A DNA stretch of 64,000 nucleotides from Letharia columbiana (lineage: Eukaryota; Ascomycota; Lecanoromycetes; Lecanorales; Parmeliaceae): assembly GCF_014066305.1 (NCBI RefSeq), contig NW_023501040.1, positions 930,001-994,000 of the forward strand, read 5' to 3'. Positions 46,610 to 58,166 of this stretch are shown here, piece after piece. The notes beneath the pieces are model-generated. The model was not told the DNA's origin. It was given only the letters and a program-made list of their open reading frames with translations, and searched no databases. Every line of letters starts with the position of its first letter. Positions within the stretch are counted from its first letter, which is position 1. Made by a program: the position numbers and the translations under genes.

Positions 46610-47910
46610 GCTTTCCCTGTTGGATCTGGAAGGCATCCCGAGGGGAACCGGGTCCGGTTCGTGCAATGCAGAACGTACAGGATTGCCAGATCTAGGGACC
46701 GACATTGGAGATATTCCAAAGTCGTTTGCGATATACCCTATCTGTGCGCAAACACAGGCCGATTTGGTTGAGACGGGCGACGACTTGTATGTTGATTTCG
46801 GCCGCCGAACAGACGCAGGGTCTTCCAAGCTAATGATAGCTCAAAATCCCGTCAGCTACACCACTCCGCTGAATGAGAGTAAGGTATTGAAGGACAATAC
46901 ACTTAGCAGCAATTCAAAGAAAGTGATGGTGATGGTGCGTGCATCACGGATGGCCTCACCCCTAAACCTTGGTTCGTGTGTTGTTGATGGCTTGGCGTCC
47001 TGTCTAAAAACATGACAGTTGCAGGGATCATCTCAGCCCTATCAAAATATCCGCAATCCCGGGTATTCAACCAATCACGACTGTCCGCTCCTCAGTCTCA
47101 CGATCAGTGAGTAGAGATTTTCTACTCATAAAGCACTTCGAGTATTACATATTTAAGATAACGACGAAGAAGATTGAGTCGGGCTCTACCGAGGTAATTG
47201 CCGAGTAGCTTCCCTTGAATGGGCTTGTTGCGTTTTGAAGAGGTCGCGAATTGAGGCATGGCATCTGGTGGACAGTCCAGCAAAAGGCTTGCACGCTGTA
47301 CAGAAATGGTGGGAGGAGAAGGAAGATTCGGAATCGCTACGCACAACATTGGAAGCGATGTGTCTGAGTCATGTCAGTACACTAGGTTAAGTCGCAGAAA
47401 TTCTATATATTAATCTTGGGCTTGCCTACCAGTCCTTTCACGGTGACCTCACGGCTATTGATCATCCATGATCTTTCGAGCAGGGTCTAACCCTTTCTTT
47501 ATGCCTCATCTATTGATGGCTGTACTAATGTGTTGTACAACCCAGTCTGCTAGGTGCCATGTCTTGGAGATTTGAAGGCTTTCCACTACAGCTCACTCCA
47601 CTTTCAACCACTCAAGCCTTGATGGCCTGACTTTCGGGTTTAAGTGGTATCTCAAAAGATAAACCATTTCGTTCATCTTCACGGTCAGTGATAGTAATAG
47701 TAATTTTTCGATATTTCGTAATCATTAGTGCTTTCATGCCTGAAATGCTGTTTGAACCCGATCACTGATTTGTTTAGACAGTCACCATGCTGAGCAGCTT
47801 GGCACCTTTCATTAGAAGTTGTTTTTATCATTTGATGTAGCCTCTCAATTCGAGACTTCTTGCGTTCAACATGGCTCAGCCAAGTCATAGACTACTTCTG
47901 TATCTACTTG
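46610..47910. other. Intergenic, possible longer ApsA leader
   Basis: The ApsA frame stays open upstream to an ATG at 46828, so the protein could be longer. Beyond that, nothing is supported. A minus-strand frame at 47349-47122 has no motif. Confidence 0.4.
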
Positions 47911-48957
47911 TTAAAACCCATCCCCTGACCCGCTCTTATTCACATTCCCCTTCTTCTTCATTGTCTTCTTCTTCTCTTCTTCTTCTTCTTCTTCCTCCTC
48001 GTCTTCTTTCTTCTCATTGTTAGAATCGCTCGCTTCGCTTTCTGTCGTGTATTCAGGCCCGATGGGTGTAAAGGGATGAGTGGGGGGGATGTATGACTTC
48101 CCGGGATAGATAACACTTATGGCAAAGCTCGAAATTCAAATAGGTCTCGCAATGGTACTGGATTCCACAAATGACCTAATCATTTCAACGTCAGCAATGT
48201 CTATAGAAAGGAGCACAAAAAGGGCTGTGCCGGGAGGAATCAAGAAAAAGGTACCTACAGAAACACAGCAGTCACACCATGCGTCCTTCGCAGCCGCCTT
48301 TCTCGATGCGTGGGGTTTCTCGTCCCACGCATCTCTACCTCCCGTGGCCTTGAGCTTCTCCTTCGCTTTGTCCTCCAACAACCGAATGACCCTACTATCC
48401 GCTCCATGGTATCTTGCAACCTTCACCGGAGACCACTCCCGATCCAACCCTTTCGCTCTGACGCACGGATCCGCGCCACGATCCAACAAGAGCTTGATGA
48501 CTTTATCTTGTGTATTAGACGAGACTGTTCTCTGTCTAGTGTAGCCGCCCCCCGCCGCCCAGAGCAAAGAAATCCATCGATCAATATCACCCTGATCCAC
48601 CAAGTCTCTCGATAAACATATGATGTGATTAACAACATAATCAATACCACCAACAGAAGCCCAATGGAGTGCCGTTCTACCCATCTTATCTGCCACTTCA
48701 ACGTCCGCCACAGATCCAAGAATCGACTCAAAATTTTCTATGCTTCGCGCCGCCGCAACTTGGATGGCCATCCTACCCATTTTGTAAACCTGGCCTTCTT
48801 CTTGAGCAAAACCCTGACAACTTCTGCGTGTCCATGTCGAGCTGCGAGGTGCAATGGTCTCAAGTCTTGTAGCGTGACTGCCGCTTCGAGGGAAGCTCCA
48901 AAGTTGAGCAGGTTCTTGAAATTTGAAGTTCAGAGGTTAGATTTGATTCTTTGCATG
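47911..48957 (-). pseudogene. Ankyrin-repeat/ZZ-finger gene with frame breaks
   Basis: On the minus strand, ankyrin repeats (LRPLHLAARHGHAEVVRVLL, then MGRTALHWASVGG and KVIKLLLDRGADP) are followed by AWCDCC. After a probable intron (about 48267-48158, acceptor at a CCAG before TACCATTGC) come YHCETYLNFELCHKCYLSREVIHP, which together form a ZZ-type zinc finger. The tail THPFTPIGPEYTTESE and an acidic/basic run end at 47911. The frame slips by one base at AAGAAGAAGG (about 48815) and again at a G7 tract (48081-48087). Fixing each slip alone would restore continuous text. Upstream exons may extend beyond 48957. ZZ fingers bind peptides; ankyrin/ZZ proteins are common in expanded fungal families of unknown role. 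Confidence 0.55.
47937..48020 (+). repeat. CTT-rich microsatellite
   Basis: A pyrimidine tract of imperfect CTT units. Read on the minus strand it encodes the Glu/Lys-rich tail of the ankyrin/ZZ gene, so it is probably coding. Confidence 0.8.
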
Positions 48958-50677
48958 TGTTAGCCATTGAGAAGACTATTCTCCTTATTCTTCATGACCC
49001 CGCTAAGGAAACTCTCGAATACTACTTATCAAACGTTCTCCAACTCGAAGTGCCCCACTTCCTTCTCGGTGTAGTTCTGCAAATTTTTCGTCAAGCCCAA
49101 CTCAGAATCGATACAACACGGGACCATCTCTTGGTACCCTCCCGAACACTCGTTCAAGAGTACTCCTAATATCAATCTTAGCGTTAATCTTGACCATGCA
49201 TTGAAAAGGACCTTTATCCTTGTCATTCTAACACTATCGCTGTCCGCATCGACTTAGGGACCCCTATTTGAGAAGTTTTATCCTCCAACAAAGTCTAACA
49301 CATACAGTTTAATAGCACGTAATTCATCCCCTTCATATCAATGAAACCTATTACAATCATTTCATCGCTCGTACCCCTACCAGCGCGATTCTCCCGGCCT
49401 ACTGTCCCTGTTGTTGTTATATCTCCGACGGGCGCCGCTCCACCCGATTGTAGATTTATATTTCATGCTATATTATCATGCTACGTCGTCGGCATTCAAG
49501 TCCATCCTCCCATCGGAGGAGATTGCAAAGACCATCTCGGCTGTTCTCTTCGACTTTCATGCCTTAGGATTCTAGCTCAATGTCGACAGATCAAAACGGT
49601 CTCGCCAGTCGAACCGGAATTACAACACGATCAGTGTGGCATACAAGTCGCCCAAAGCGGGAAAACCGCCAGTACTACGTCGAGATAGGGGCAGCGGATG
49701 TCGACGGCACCTTTGCGTTCGATGTAGTTGGCTCATTGCTAGGCCTTTGAGGAGTCGTTCTGGGTGCGGAAGTGGTTGCTTGCGTCGCCCTTTTTTGGAG
49801 AGGTAGATGTTAAAGGAAGGAAGTTCGGTGGGGGAAGGGTCTTCGTCGGTGTTGCGTTCATCGAGATTGTTTCGATCTTCAAGACTGGGGCTGGGGAGCT
49901 CGTCCACCATTGTGACACTGTGATGGCTTGTTGTCGAGACCGAAGATGAAAATAGATGCACTGGGTGGATTATGGGCGGCTGACAAGAGCTGGAATATGA
50001 TATTCTTCATACCTTTAACTATCAAAGTAGTCGCAGCTTTTTCTACAAGATTCAACGTACATTAAGGAATGCATACAACTTTGTACATGTTCGTGGATCA
50101 TATCACCGAAGGGTTTCTCATCAAGCAAGAACAAGTAGGTATGATATACCAATCGAGGCAATGCACAATACTCTACGGAGGTATGAAGAGATCTTGACTT
50201 CAGTCCATCTTTAATAGATATCTCCCACCTCTTTCTCAGCGAGCATATATTACTCTCTTGATCGCGAACATTAAACCGATGCGAGGGGTGTACATGTATC
50301 GATTTGGGGGCAGAAATATATGAGATTTCTTCATAAAAGCCCTGTCTTGTTTTGCATACCTTACATTATGTCGTGCATTAGACCCATGATTAGCGTTGAC
50401 TGAGTCAGCCCTATCAAAATATCCTGTCTCTCGGTCTCAGAACCGTCCGTTGCTCATTCCTGGAGAATTTGCAATGCATCAGTTATCATTAATGTAGTGA
50501 AACTGACGATACAAACGTCATCGGACTGTTTGCTCAGGGTACCATCCATCACTTTCTGAGGACCGAAAAGCGTTGCTTACAAATAGAATATGCGCCCGAG
50601 CTGTACCATTTTCCGCCCACTAGTCTCTGGAGCCATCTTGCTCTCAATATCCCAAGAAAGCAACAGGCCCCCCAATT
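48958..50677. other. Region with relics, no supported gene
   Basis: Minus-strand pieces such as LNECSGGYQEMVPCCIDSEL (49150-49090) and MVDELPSPSLEDRNN (about 49908-49864) could be 5' exons of the ankyrin/ZZ gene or of another decayed gene, but I could not join them. The part from about 50000 should include the CWC24 promoter. Confidence 0.35.
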
Positions 50678-51697
50678 ATGGACACTACCGTACTTCAAGA
50701 GCGGACACCCACAGATACCCAACCTCTGTTTAAGAAGCGCGGCGCAAAGAACATCCGCAAACGCCCTGCAACACCACCTCCAGCAGCATCTGACTCCGAA
50801 TCTGGCTACACCTCCACAGAGGATGAGGGACGAAGGGTCAAGCGGCGCAAGAAGACCGCCATCGTTACCGCAAGTTCAAACAACGCACCTAAGACAAGCA
50901 CAGAAGACCTCTCCGCCACCAAATTCGCCGCCGACCGTTCCGCCCAGATATCGGAAACGAACGATGCGACAAAGACCTCGAATTGGTTCGATGAATCTAC
51001 ACCTGATGCGAAATCTCTACTCGGCACAACTCGAAACGGGCACGTAAAACCAGACAGAGAGGCTGAGCCGACGAATGATGGAACCTACAAAGGCGCCGCC
51101 GGCTACCAATCCTTCATCCAAAAAAATCCAAACGCTCCTACGCGCACCGTGGGGCCAGTAAAGGCTCCTACCAATATACGCACAATTACGGTCACAGACT
51201 TCGCGCCAGATGTGTGCAAGGACTACAAGCAGACCGGTTGGTGCGGCTTCGGGGACAGTTGCAAATTCTTACACGCAAGAGAAGACTACAAGCAAGGCTG
51301 GGAGCTTGACAAGGACTGGGAGAAGGTCGGAGACAAGGGCAAAAAAGGTGGGAAAGCAGTGAAGAGCCTTGCAGAGGCAGAGGACTCGGAAGAAGAAGAT
51401 GCGGCGTTGGAGGGGATACCGTTCGCGTGTATCATATGCAAGAAGGCTTATACGAATCCGATTGTTACGAAATGTGGGCACTACTTCTGCGAAGCGTGCG
51501 CGCTGCAGAGGTATAGGAAGAATCCGAGTTGCGCGGCTTGTGGGGCTGGGACTGGTGGGGTTTTCAATGGGGCGAAGAATTTAAAGAAGATTCTGGACAG
51601 AAAGCGGGAGAGAGCGAGGAAGAAAAGAGAAAAAGCAAAGGAGGCTGGCGAGGAAGTGTCAGAGGAAGATGAAGAGGGCGGCGAGGAGAATGGTTAA
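50678..51697 (+). CDS. CWC24: Spliceosome factor Cwc24 (CCCH and RING fingers)
   Basis: One exon, 339 residues. After a basic disordered N-terminus comes the conserved YKGAAGYQSFI segment. A CCCH zinc finger follows (C180, C189, C195, H199; DVCKDYKQTGWCGFGDSCKF). Then comes a RING finger of C3HC4 type (C251, C254, C266, H268, C271, C274, C285, C288). The tail is Lys/Glu-rich. This is the fungal counterpart of RNF113A. Cwc24 shields the 5' splice site in the activated spliceosome and leaves before the first step. No introns and no defects. It converges on HEM15 with a gap of only 101 bp, so the 3' UTRs may overlap. Confidence 0.93.
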   Translation: MDTTVLQERTPTDTQPLFKKRGAKNIRKRPATPPPAASDSESGYTSTEDEGRRVKRRKKTAIVTASSNNAPKTSTEDLSATKFAADRSAQISETNDATKTSNWFDESTPDAKSLLGTTRNGHVKPDREAEPTNDGTYKGAAGYQSFIQKNPNAPTRTVGPVKAPTNIRTITVTDFAPDVCKDYKQTGWCGFGDSCKFLHAREDYKQGWELDKDWEKVGDKGKKGGKAVKSLAEAEDSEEEDAALEGIPFACIICKKAYTNPIVTKCGHYFCEACALQRYRKNPSCAACGAGTGGVFNGAKNLKKILDRKRERARKKREKAKEAGEEVSEEDEEGGEENG

Positions 51698-51798
51698 GGC
51701 ATTCTACCTACAAGCACAGCGCTGTATATAGACAAGAAAACAATTACAGTAGGTGAGACCGTCATGAATCGTAACAACTTTTAGCTATTGATTTTCCA

Positions 51799-53212
51799 TT
51801 ATCTGACCGAAAGCAGGTTTTCCTGACTAACGAAGAACTTCTTCTGCTCCCTGGTTAAAGGTCAGTAAGTAGTGGAGAACGCTCAGGGGGTTTGTACTCA
51901 CAGACACCGTTCGCTTTTGCAACCCTGGCACCGTAGCCCCATCTGCCTCGAGCAACTCTCCCCACTCCTCAGATGGTTGACTGCAACATCCGCCAAAGCT
52001 TCAATAAACACCCTGCTATCATTCAGACTTTCTGCCCGCTTAACCCCCGGGTGTCCTGCCTCATGTATAACCTCCTGATCAAGTTCGAACAGCGTTTCGA
52101 TATGATCGCTCGTGAACGCAATGGGTATGAGAATAAGATCCGTCTGCCCTTTCTTCACATATTGTTGCACCGTATCACTTGTCTGCGCGCCCAGCCACGC
52201 GGACGGCCCAACCTGCGATTGCCAGCATAAGCGGTATGGATTGCTGAAGCCTAGCCTTTGCATTACAGCGTAGACCGTAGCGCCGACTTCGGCAGGATAA
52301 GTGTCGCCTCTATTGACGACGCTCATGGGTAAGCTGTGCGCGGAGAACAGCAGAACCACATCTTTCCGAGACTCCTCAGGGTATGTGGCCAGTTGCGTCT
52401 CCACATTCTGTGCAAAAGCTTCCACGAGACCTGGGTGGACAGGCCATCGGTCTATGACACTCCATGTTATTGAGCCCGCTGAGTCCAAACCGGTGGCGCC
52501 TTTTCCTTCTAATCGATTTCGCCACTTCCACAACTCGTTCAGTGAGCTTCCAGTTGTCGAGCACGAGTACTGCGGGTATTGTGTGAAGGCTACTGCGCGT
52601 CCTCCTTTACCGCCTCCGAAGCCGTCTTTCAGCAAATTCGTGTACATCTCCTCCGTCAATGGGTTGGCGTAGCGAAATGCGACGTAGGGTTTATGAGGTG
52701 CGGTTTCCGGAGAGATTTGGTCTAGTAGCTTGCACATCTCGGAGGACTGGTATTCGGACCATTTGCGTATCGGAGAGCCGCCACCTATGGCTGCATATTG
52801 CTTCTTGATTTTGGGAGTACGGCGGCTGGAAATGAGAGGCCCGATATAAGATTGGAGACGGCCGAGTGGGATGAGGTCTGCATCTGCCTGTGGATTCGGG
52901 AGTCAGCCATAAATCCTTTGAGGAGTACAAAGAGTCTCAGGTGGTGATTATCCGGCTTACGAATAACCTGCTCAGGAAGTCGCCAACTTCGTCTGTTGTG
53001 GAGGGGCCGCCCATGTTCATGAAGACCATTGCTGTAGGACCCTTGGACGACGTCGCGTCTTGGGTGACTGGGGGGACGACCGTTGCCATTGATCGCATTT
53101 GGCATCGTGGATGTTTTGACGTTGCATGCTGTGTGCATGTGGCGGCGACTTTTGGTATACAAGACGTCGAGACATGCTTGTAGAGCTGGGACATTGGATT
53201 CCGGAGCGCCAT
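51799..53212 (-). CDS. HEM15: Ferrochelatase
   Basis: Three exons (53212-52961, 52887-51902, 51850-51799) give 429 residues; introns are 73 and 51 bp. The N-terminus (MALRNPMSQLYKHVS...) is Arg/Ser-rich without acids for 30 residues and should be a mitochondrial presequence. GPTAMVFMNMGGPS opens the mature enzyme. The family's SAHSLPM and FTSDHIETLFELDQE segments, with the metal-handling His and Glu, are present. The C-terminus has four Cys (ESCSRQMGLRCQGCKSERC), compatible with the [2Fe-2S] cluster known in several fungal and animal ferrochelatases. The last exon adds EQKKFFVSQ and a stop; without it the protein would end right after SERCL. The enzyme inserts iron into protoporphyrin IX on the matrix side of the inner membrane. 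Confidence 0.92.
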
Positions 53213-53507
53213 ACTGTGTGAACACTGCAGGCGTTGGATTAAAACAATCTCCGGCAATCATGGAGACCCATGCAACCTGGAGAATAGAGTTATTCTGATT
53301 GTGGTGGATCCTCAAGTCGCTCTTGATGACGCCGAGAAATATCTCGTCACGTGCAACGGCGTAAAGTGGTTCGCGCTAGTCGCGTCTGCCTTGACTTCAA
53401 CATATCCATTTCTCAGCCCTTCGACCATTAACTTTGCTTACGAACATACAATTTTCTCATCGATGAGGGTGTGTGTAGCTGAGTAAAGCTCAGAAAATTG
53501 ATGCAGC
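53213..53507. promoter_or_regulatory. Shared divergent promoter of HEM15 and KU70
   Basis: Only 295 bp separate the two start codons, so both promoters and leaders lie here. No TATA box or recognised factor site is visible. Co-regulation cannot be concluded from position alone. Confidence 0.5.
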
Positions 53508-55629
53508 ATGGCAGAAGAGAACAAATGGAAGCCTCCTGGCGACGAAGAGGATGAGGAGGAAGAAGTCGATGAGGCCGTAAGTAATATCATTGGTTGGCTC
53601 ATAATATAGATCTTGTCTCATATTTTGTAGGCCTACAAGTCCGCTAAAGATGCTGTGCTTTTCGTGATCGAAGTCAGCCCATCAATGCTTACGGCCCCAC
53701 CTCCAACGGATGCGAAGAAGCAGGAACGAGATACTCCTACTTTAGCAGCAGTGAAGTGCGCGTATGCATTAATGCAACAGCGCATCATCTCTAATCCGAA
53801 CGATATGATGGGTGTTCTCCTTTACGGCACGGAAGAAACCAAATTCCAAGACGAAGAAGACGCTCGTGGAGGGCTAGGTTACCCGAACTGCTACCTTCTC
53901 ACGGACCTTGATATCCCTGCTGCAGGTGATGTTAAGGCTCTGAAAGATCTAGTCGAAGACGACGAGGAGTCGAAAAAGCTTCTCGTACCGTCTACAGAAC
54001 CAGTCTCCATGGCCAACGTCTTGTTCTGTGCAAATCAGATTTTCACTACCAAGGCACCCAATTTCACATCGAGGCGGCTTTTCATCGTCACGGATAACGA
54101 TGACCCACATGCGAAGGACAAGGCGCTAAAGTCTTCAGCAGCAGTCCGAGCCAAAGACTTGTATGACCTGGGCGTTATTATCGAGCTGTTTCCCATTTCT
54201 AAGCCAGATCATGCATTTGATAGGTCGAGATTCTACGATGTATGCGCCCAGTCTTTATATGCTTCCTGCCGAAACTGAATTGGTGCAGGACATCATTTAT
54301 AATGCTTCACCAACAGACCCAGAAGCTCCTGCACCTGTTTCTGGCGGAGTCGCTCCATCGCTAACAAGCGATGGTATCTCTCTACTGACATCACTCCTCT
54401 CGTCCATCAACTCCAAAGCCGTCGCGAAGAGAGCTTTGTTCTCTTCAATACCTTTTGAGATAGGCCCCGGTTTCAGGATCTCCGTAAAAGGGTACATCAT
54501 CTTCAAACGCCAAGAACCTAAACGCAGCTGCTTCGTCTGGCTTGAGGGCGAGAAGCCACAAATTGCTACTGGAGTGACAACTCAAATGGCCGATGATACC
54601 GCCAGAACAGTAGAGAAATTAGAGATCAAGAAAGCGTACAAATTCGGCGGAGAGCAGATCACGTTCACTCCGGAAGAAGTATCAAGTCTTCGTCACTTTG
54701 GCGATCCAGGAATCCGGATCATAGGTTTCAAGCCTCTGTCAATGCTACCTATTTGGGCCAACATCAGGCTTTCCACATTCATCTATCCTTCGGAAGATGA
54801 CTATGTCGGTTCAACGCGTGTTTTCTCCGCGTTGCAGCAAAAGCTTTTGAAAGACCAGAAAATTGGGATAGCTTGGTTCGTCGCGAGGAAAAATGCTACG
54901 CCCGTGATTGCTGCTGTTCTCCCAGGAGCAGAAAAGCTAGATGAAAATGGCGCCCAAGTAATTCCACCTGGCATGTGGCTCACACCTTTGCCATTTGCAG
55001 ACGATATCAGGCAGAATCCGGAGACGAACCTCATTCGCGCACCTGAAGGACTCATAGATCGCATGAGGGAGGTGGTTCAGCAGCTGCAACTTCCCAAAGC
55101 CATGTACGACCCTCGAAAGTATCCCAATCCTGCTCTGCAATGGCATTACCGAATATTGCAAGCCATGGCTTTGGAAGAAGACCTTCCGGAGAAGCCAGAA
55201 GATAAGACAGTCCCAAAGTATAAGCAAATCGACAAGCGAGCTGGGCCTTATGTCATCGACTGGGGTCACGAGCTCCACAAGGAATACGAGGAGTGGCGAA
55301 AGGATAATGAAACAACGACCTCTGTTCCAGCGAAACGCCCCGCACCTTCTGGGAAAGATGATATTCCGGACCGAAGCAAGAAAGCGAAAACTGCGACACC
55401 CGATGACGGTCCTACCGACGCACAGATGCAGCATGCTTATATGAAACAAGAGCACAAGAAGGTATGCACTCAGTTCGGGAGATTTCCCACCAGAAAAGCT
55501 AACTTGTGCCACTCTTTCTAGATGACAGTATCGCAACTGAAAGCTTGGCTGCATGGAAAGAGTATAAGTGTTAGCGGCAAGAAGGCCGATTTGCTGGAGC
55601 GAGTGGAAGAATTCCTCGAGCAGAAATGA
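53508..55629 (+). CDS. KU70: DNA end-binding protein Ku70
   Basis: Four exons (53508-53576, 53631-54239, 54289-55461, 55522-55629) give 652 residues, the normal size. Introns are 54, 49 and 60 bp. The second splice gives RFYD|DIIYNAS, the expected family text; reading through it would stop after 15 residues. Domains in order: acidic N-terminus, von Willebrand-like alpha/beta domain (about 25-230, [13 protein letters not shown]), Ku core (about 230-520, with [16 protein letters not shown] and [16 protein letters not shown]), C-terminal arm, basic linker, and a SAP domain encoded by the last exon ([19 protein letters not shown]). With Ku80 it forms the ring that binds broken DNA ends in non-homologous end joining and at telomeres. 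No lesions. Confidence 0.95.
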
Positions 55630-55971
55630 TGAGTGTGTTGCTGTAAAGGCTGTGGTATTGACGAAGAATGTCACTACATGAACATTGAAGAATCTCGCTT
55701 TGGAATGCAGTGAAATGAGATCAAAAAAAGAGATAAACGCTAGACGTGTATGATACCCAGAAGCAAAAGAGTAGCCAACGATGATTATGGTTCCTCATGT
55801 GGTGTCGAATCATCTGCATATCCCGGCCTTGTGCTTTCAAAGCATTGGGCGAGAGGCCTCTAGTCTCCACAAAGCGCTGAGTCTTGCAATTGGGGCAGAG
55901 TGAAACGACTGAGGTTTCATTCATCTAACAGAGTATGGGTATCGTAATCCAAAACGAACTCCAACCATTTT
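55630..55971. other. Convergent spacer between KU70 and the DUF3431 gene
   Basis: 342 bp holding the 3' ends of two genes that face each other. No gene or repeat seen. Confidence 0.5.
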
Positions 55972-56997
55972 CTAGCAATGACCGTAGACATCGCAGTAGC
56001 ATTTCTCTTCGGCAGGACAGCTGTGAGGTCTGAATTAGCAAATCGACTTCCTTTGCTTCCCTCATCCATTCACCATGCCAAAGGGGAAGCGGGACTTACT
56101 ACACAGCATCCTTCCCAAAAATCACATGCCATAGAAATTCCAGCACCCTTCCGCTCTTTGCATCACTCTTCTCCGTATCTATGATCCATTCCCTGAACCG
56201 TTCATAATCACTCAAAGGCCTCGCCAGCACCTGATCCTTCGACACCGCGAACTGCGCACAGCACGCAGCCCCTACCAACGTCGGCGCCTGCCCATTCGTA
56301 TCCAATTGCGCCTTCTCCTCTTTACTCGTCCCCGCAAACACGTCTTTCCACACTTCCGGAGTAACATGCGCGTTGTGTCTATGTGCTTCCAGACACCCCG
56401 GGTTCCAGTTGCAGCGCAGATTCACGTAGCCGTTTTTTTGTACAAAGGGTATTTGAAGAGATCGTAGGGCGTCCACGTTGTCGTGGAGAGGTGTGTCGGT
56501 GTGCCAGGCCGAGAAGAAGCCTGAGCGGTGGGAGTGGAGGAATACGAGGGTCGAAGGGAGGTTGGCGTAGTTGTCGATTACGTAGGAGAGGTAGGCCATG
56601 GACTCTCTGCCTTTGTTCATTGGGGTCGTGAGGGTAGTATCCGTGGTGTTGGGGGAGGGGTTGACGGTGTAAATCGCCGCCTGCCAGCTATACCATTTGT
56701 TAGCAAAGTAAGGCTGGAGATGAAATGGAGCAGGGCATACTCTGGCAAGTTCTCTGCTACCCAGTCCGTATTCTCCTTTTCCGTCTTGGCCATGATGACG
56801 ACCTTATGGCTGGCCTCGCCGTCGAACGTTGGTATGTTCTGCACGGGGCCATGCTGGAATGTATTCTTCCACGAATGAGCGATGTAATTCGAGACGCCAT
56901 ATTGGTCCCAGACGTCCTCGAGTTTTATTTTGACGATTAGAAGTAGGGTGATCAGGAAGACGGAGGCACTCAGGGCGAAGCGCAGGGCCAGCCTCAT
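55972..56997 (-). CDS. DUF3431 membrane-anchored protein
   Basis: Three exons (56997-56741, 56687-56103, 56020-55972) encode 296 residues; introns are 53 and 82 bp. Residues 7-25 are a single membrane anchor (ALSASVFLITLLLIVKI). The DUF3431 body follows: WQAAIYTVNPSP, PMNKGRESMAYLSYVIDNY, FLHSHRSGFFSAWHTD, and GYVNLRCNWNPGCLEAH with its conserved Cys pair. The last exon adds CPAEEKCYCDVYGHC, the usual cysteine-rich tail. Without it the protein would end at FGKDAV. The domain has a glycosyltransferase-like look in other fungi, but no activity is known to me. A type II orientation in the secretory pathway is inferred. Confidence 0.85.
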
Positions 56998-57333
56998 TGT
57001 TGCTCTAGAACGGCGGCAGAGGAAGCTATGCGAGGGTGCGCAGGAGTAGATGGATATCGAGGCATCTGCGCCTTTATGAATACTATCTTATCCCTTCCAT
57101 ATCTGATGCTAAGTCGGGTTCCGAGGTGAAAACGTACAGTGCGTGCAACAGTAAACGGCAGACGAGGCAGACATTGTTGATTGAAAGGTGCCAAGAGATA
57201 TAAGGCTAGCGGAAGACTTGCGGCTTTACCCTCCAGCTCATCGCTCTATGTCTCTCCTTTTTCTGTCCCCTTTTGTGTGTTTGTGTGTGTAAGACCAATT
57301 TTGGTCCCAATCCTTCTGGGGCAACGAATCAAT

Positions 57334-57942
57334 AGAGGCACGCTTTCCCGGAAGCTTCATCTCTTGCCGGCAGAGACTCGCAAATTGACATATGAGAGGG
57401 TGTTAATCAGGCAGGTGGCTATAGTTACTATCGCCATCGCTATCCGCCAGTTCGAATGGACTGGTGCAGGAAATTGCCCGCTGGTACTTCAAGAAGCCTC
57501 CGCCATATCGTATGGAGACAATGCAGTCCTGTTTGATAACATCTCCGCTTTGAAGATCCTTCTGAAGGAGATCGAGCCAAGAGGTCGCAATCTGTTGCAA
57601 ATCCTTACGAGAGATGGGAGCGACTCCTTTAGGGCCTTCTACTCTACATATCCGAGGCTATCGGTGAAAATTCTAGTGGGGAGTGTCGCAATCTGTAGGC
57701 TCTGTATTCCATTGGGAACTCGCCGCCTTGGGGTTTCTCAAAGACAGTTGATGGAGGAACTATTCGCCGATATCAGAGGTCAGAGAATCGATCGCGTTTC
57801 ATCTCGCAATCTGCTATTGAATGGTTTACGGAGTAGGCTTTCGTCGTGCGAGGCGGGCATCTTTCTTTGGCATATTGGAGTGTTGCAAGTATTCAGACTT
57901 GTGGCGCGCACATGCTCGGCTGAAAATGTAACTAACCAATAG
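57334..57942 (+). pseudogene. F-box-like ORF without a clear start
   Basis: An open frame runs from 57181 to 57942, but the translation has no Met for the first 200 residues, so a start must come from an upstream exon or be lost. LLPAETRKLTYERVLI resembles the LPxExRxxIYExVL element of fungal F-box-like proteins. CPLVLQEASAISYGDNAVLFDN fits the part that follows in that family. Upstream (57270-57290) is a GT-rich run with a possible splice site. I call it a probable pseudogene or incomplete gene. Confidence 0.35.
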
Positions 57943-58166
57943 ATCGAACCACTCCCACCCAAGAATGATAGACTATACGACATCCTGGATACCGGTGATG
58001 TCGATGATATAAAGATGTATTCTCCGGCATTCACTGTGGTGGTGTCTTTATCCTCAAGTCTATTTTATTGCATTTGAACAATTTTGCGGATTTGATATAA
58101 AAGCACTCGCCGAGATGGGTGATATGGACACTTGAAAGATGGTATGGCATCATAAGATCCCTGCAC

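Noticed and set aside
52301..52672. 123-codon plus-strand frame
   Set aside because: Antisense shadow of HEM15 exon 2.
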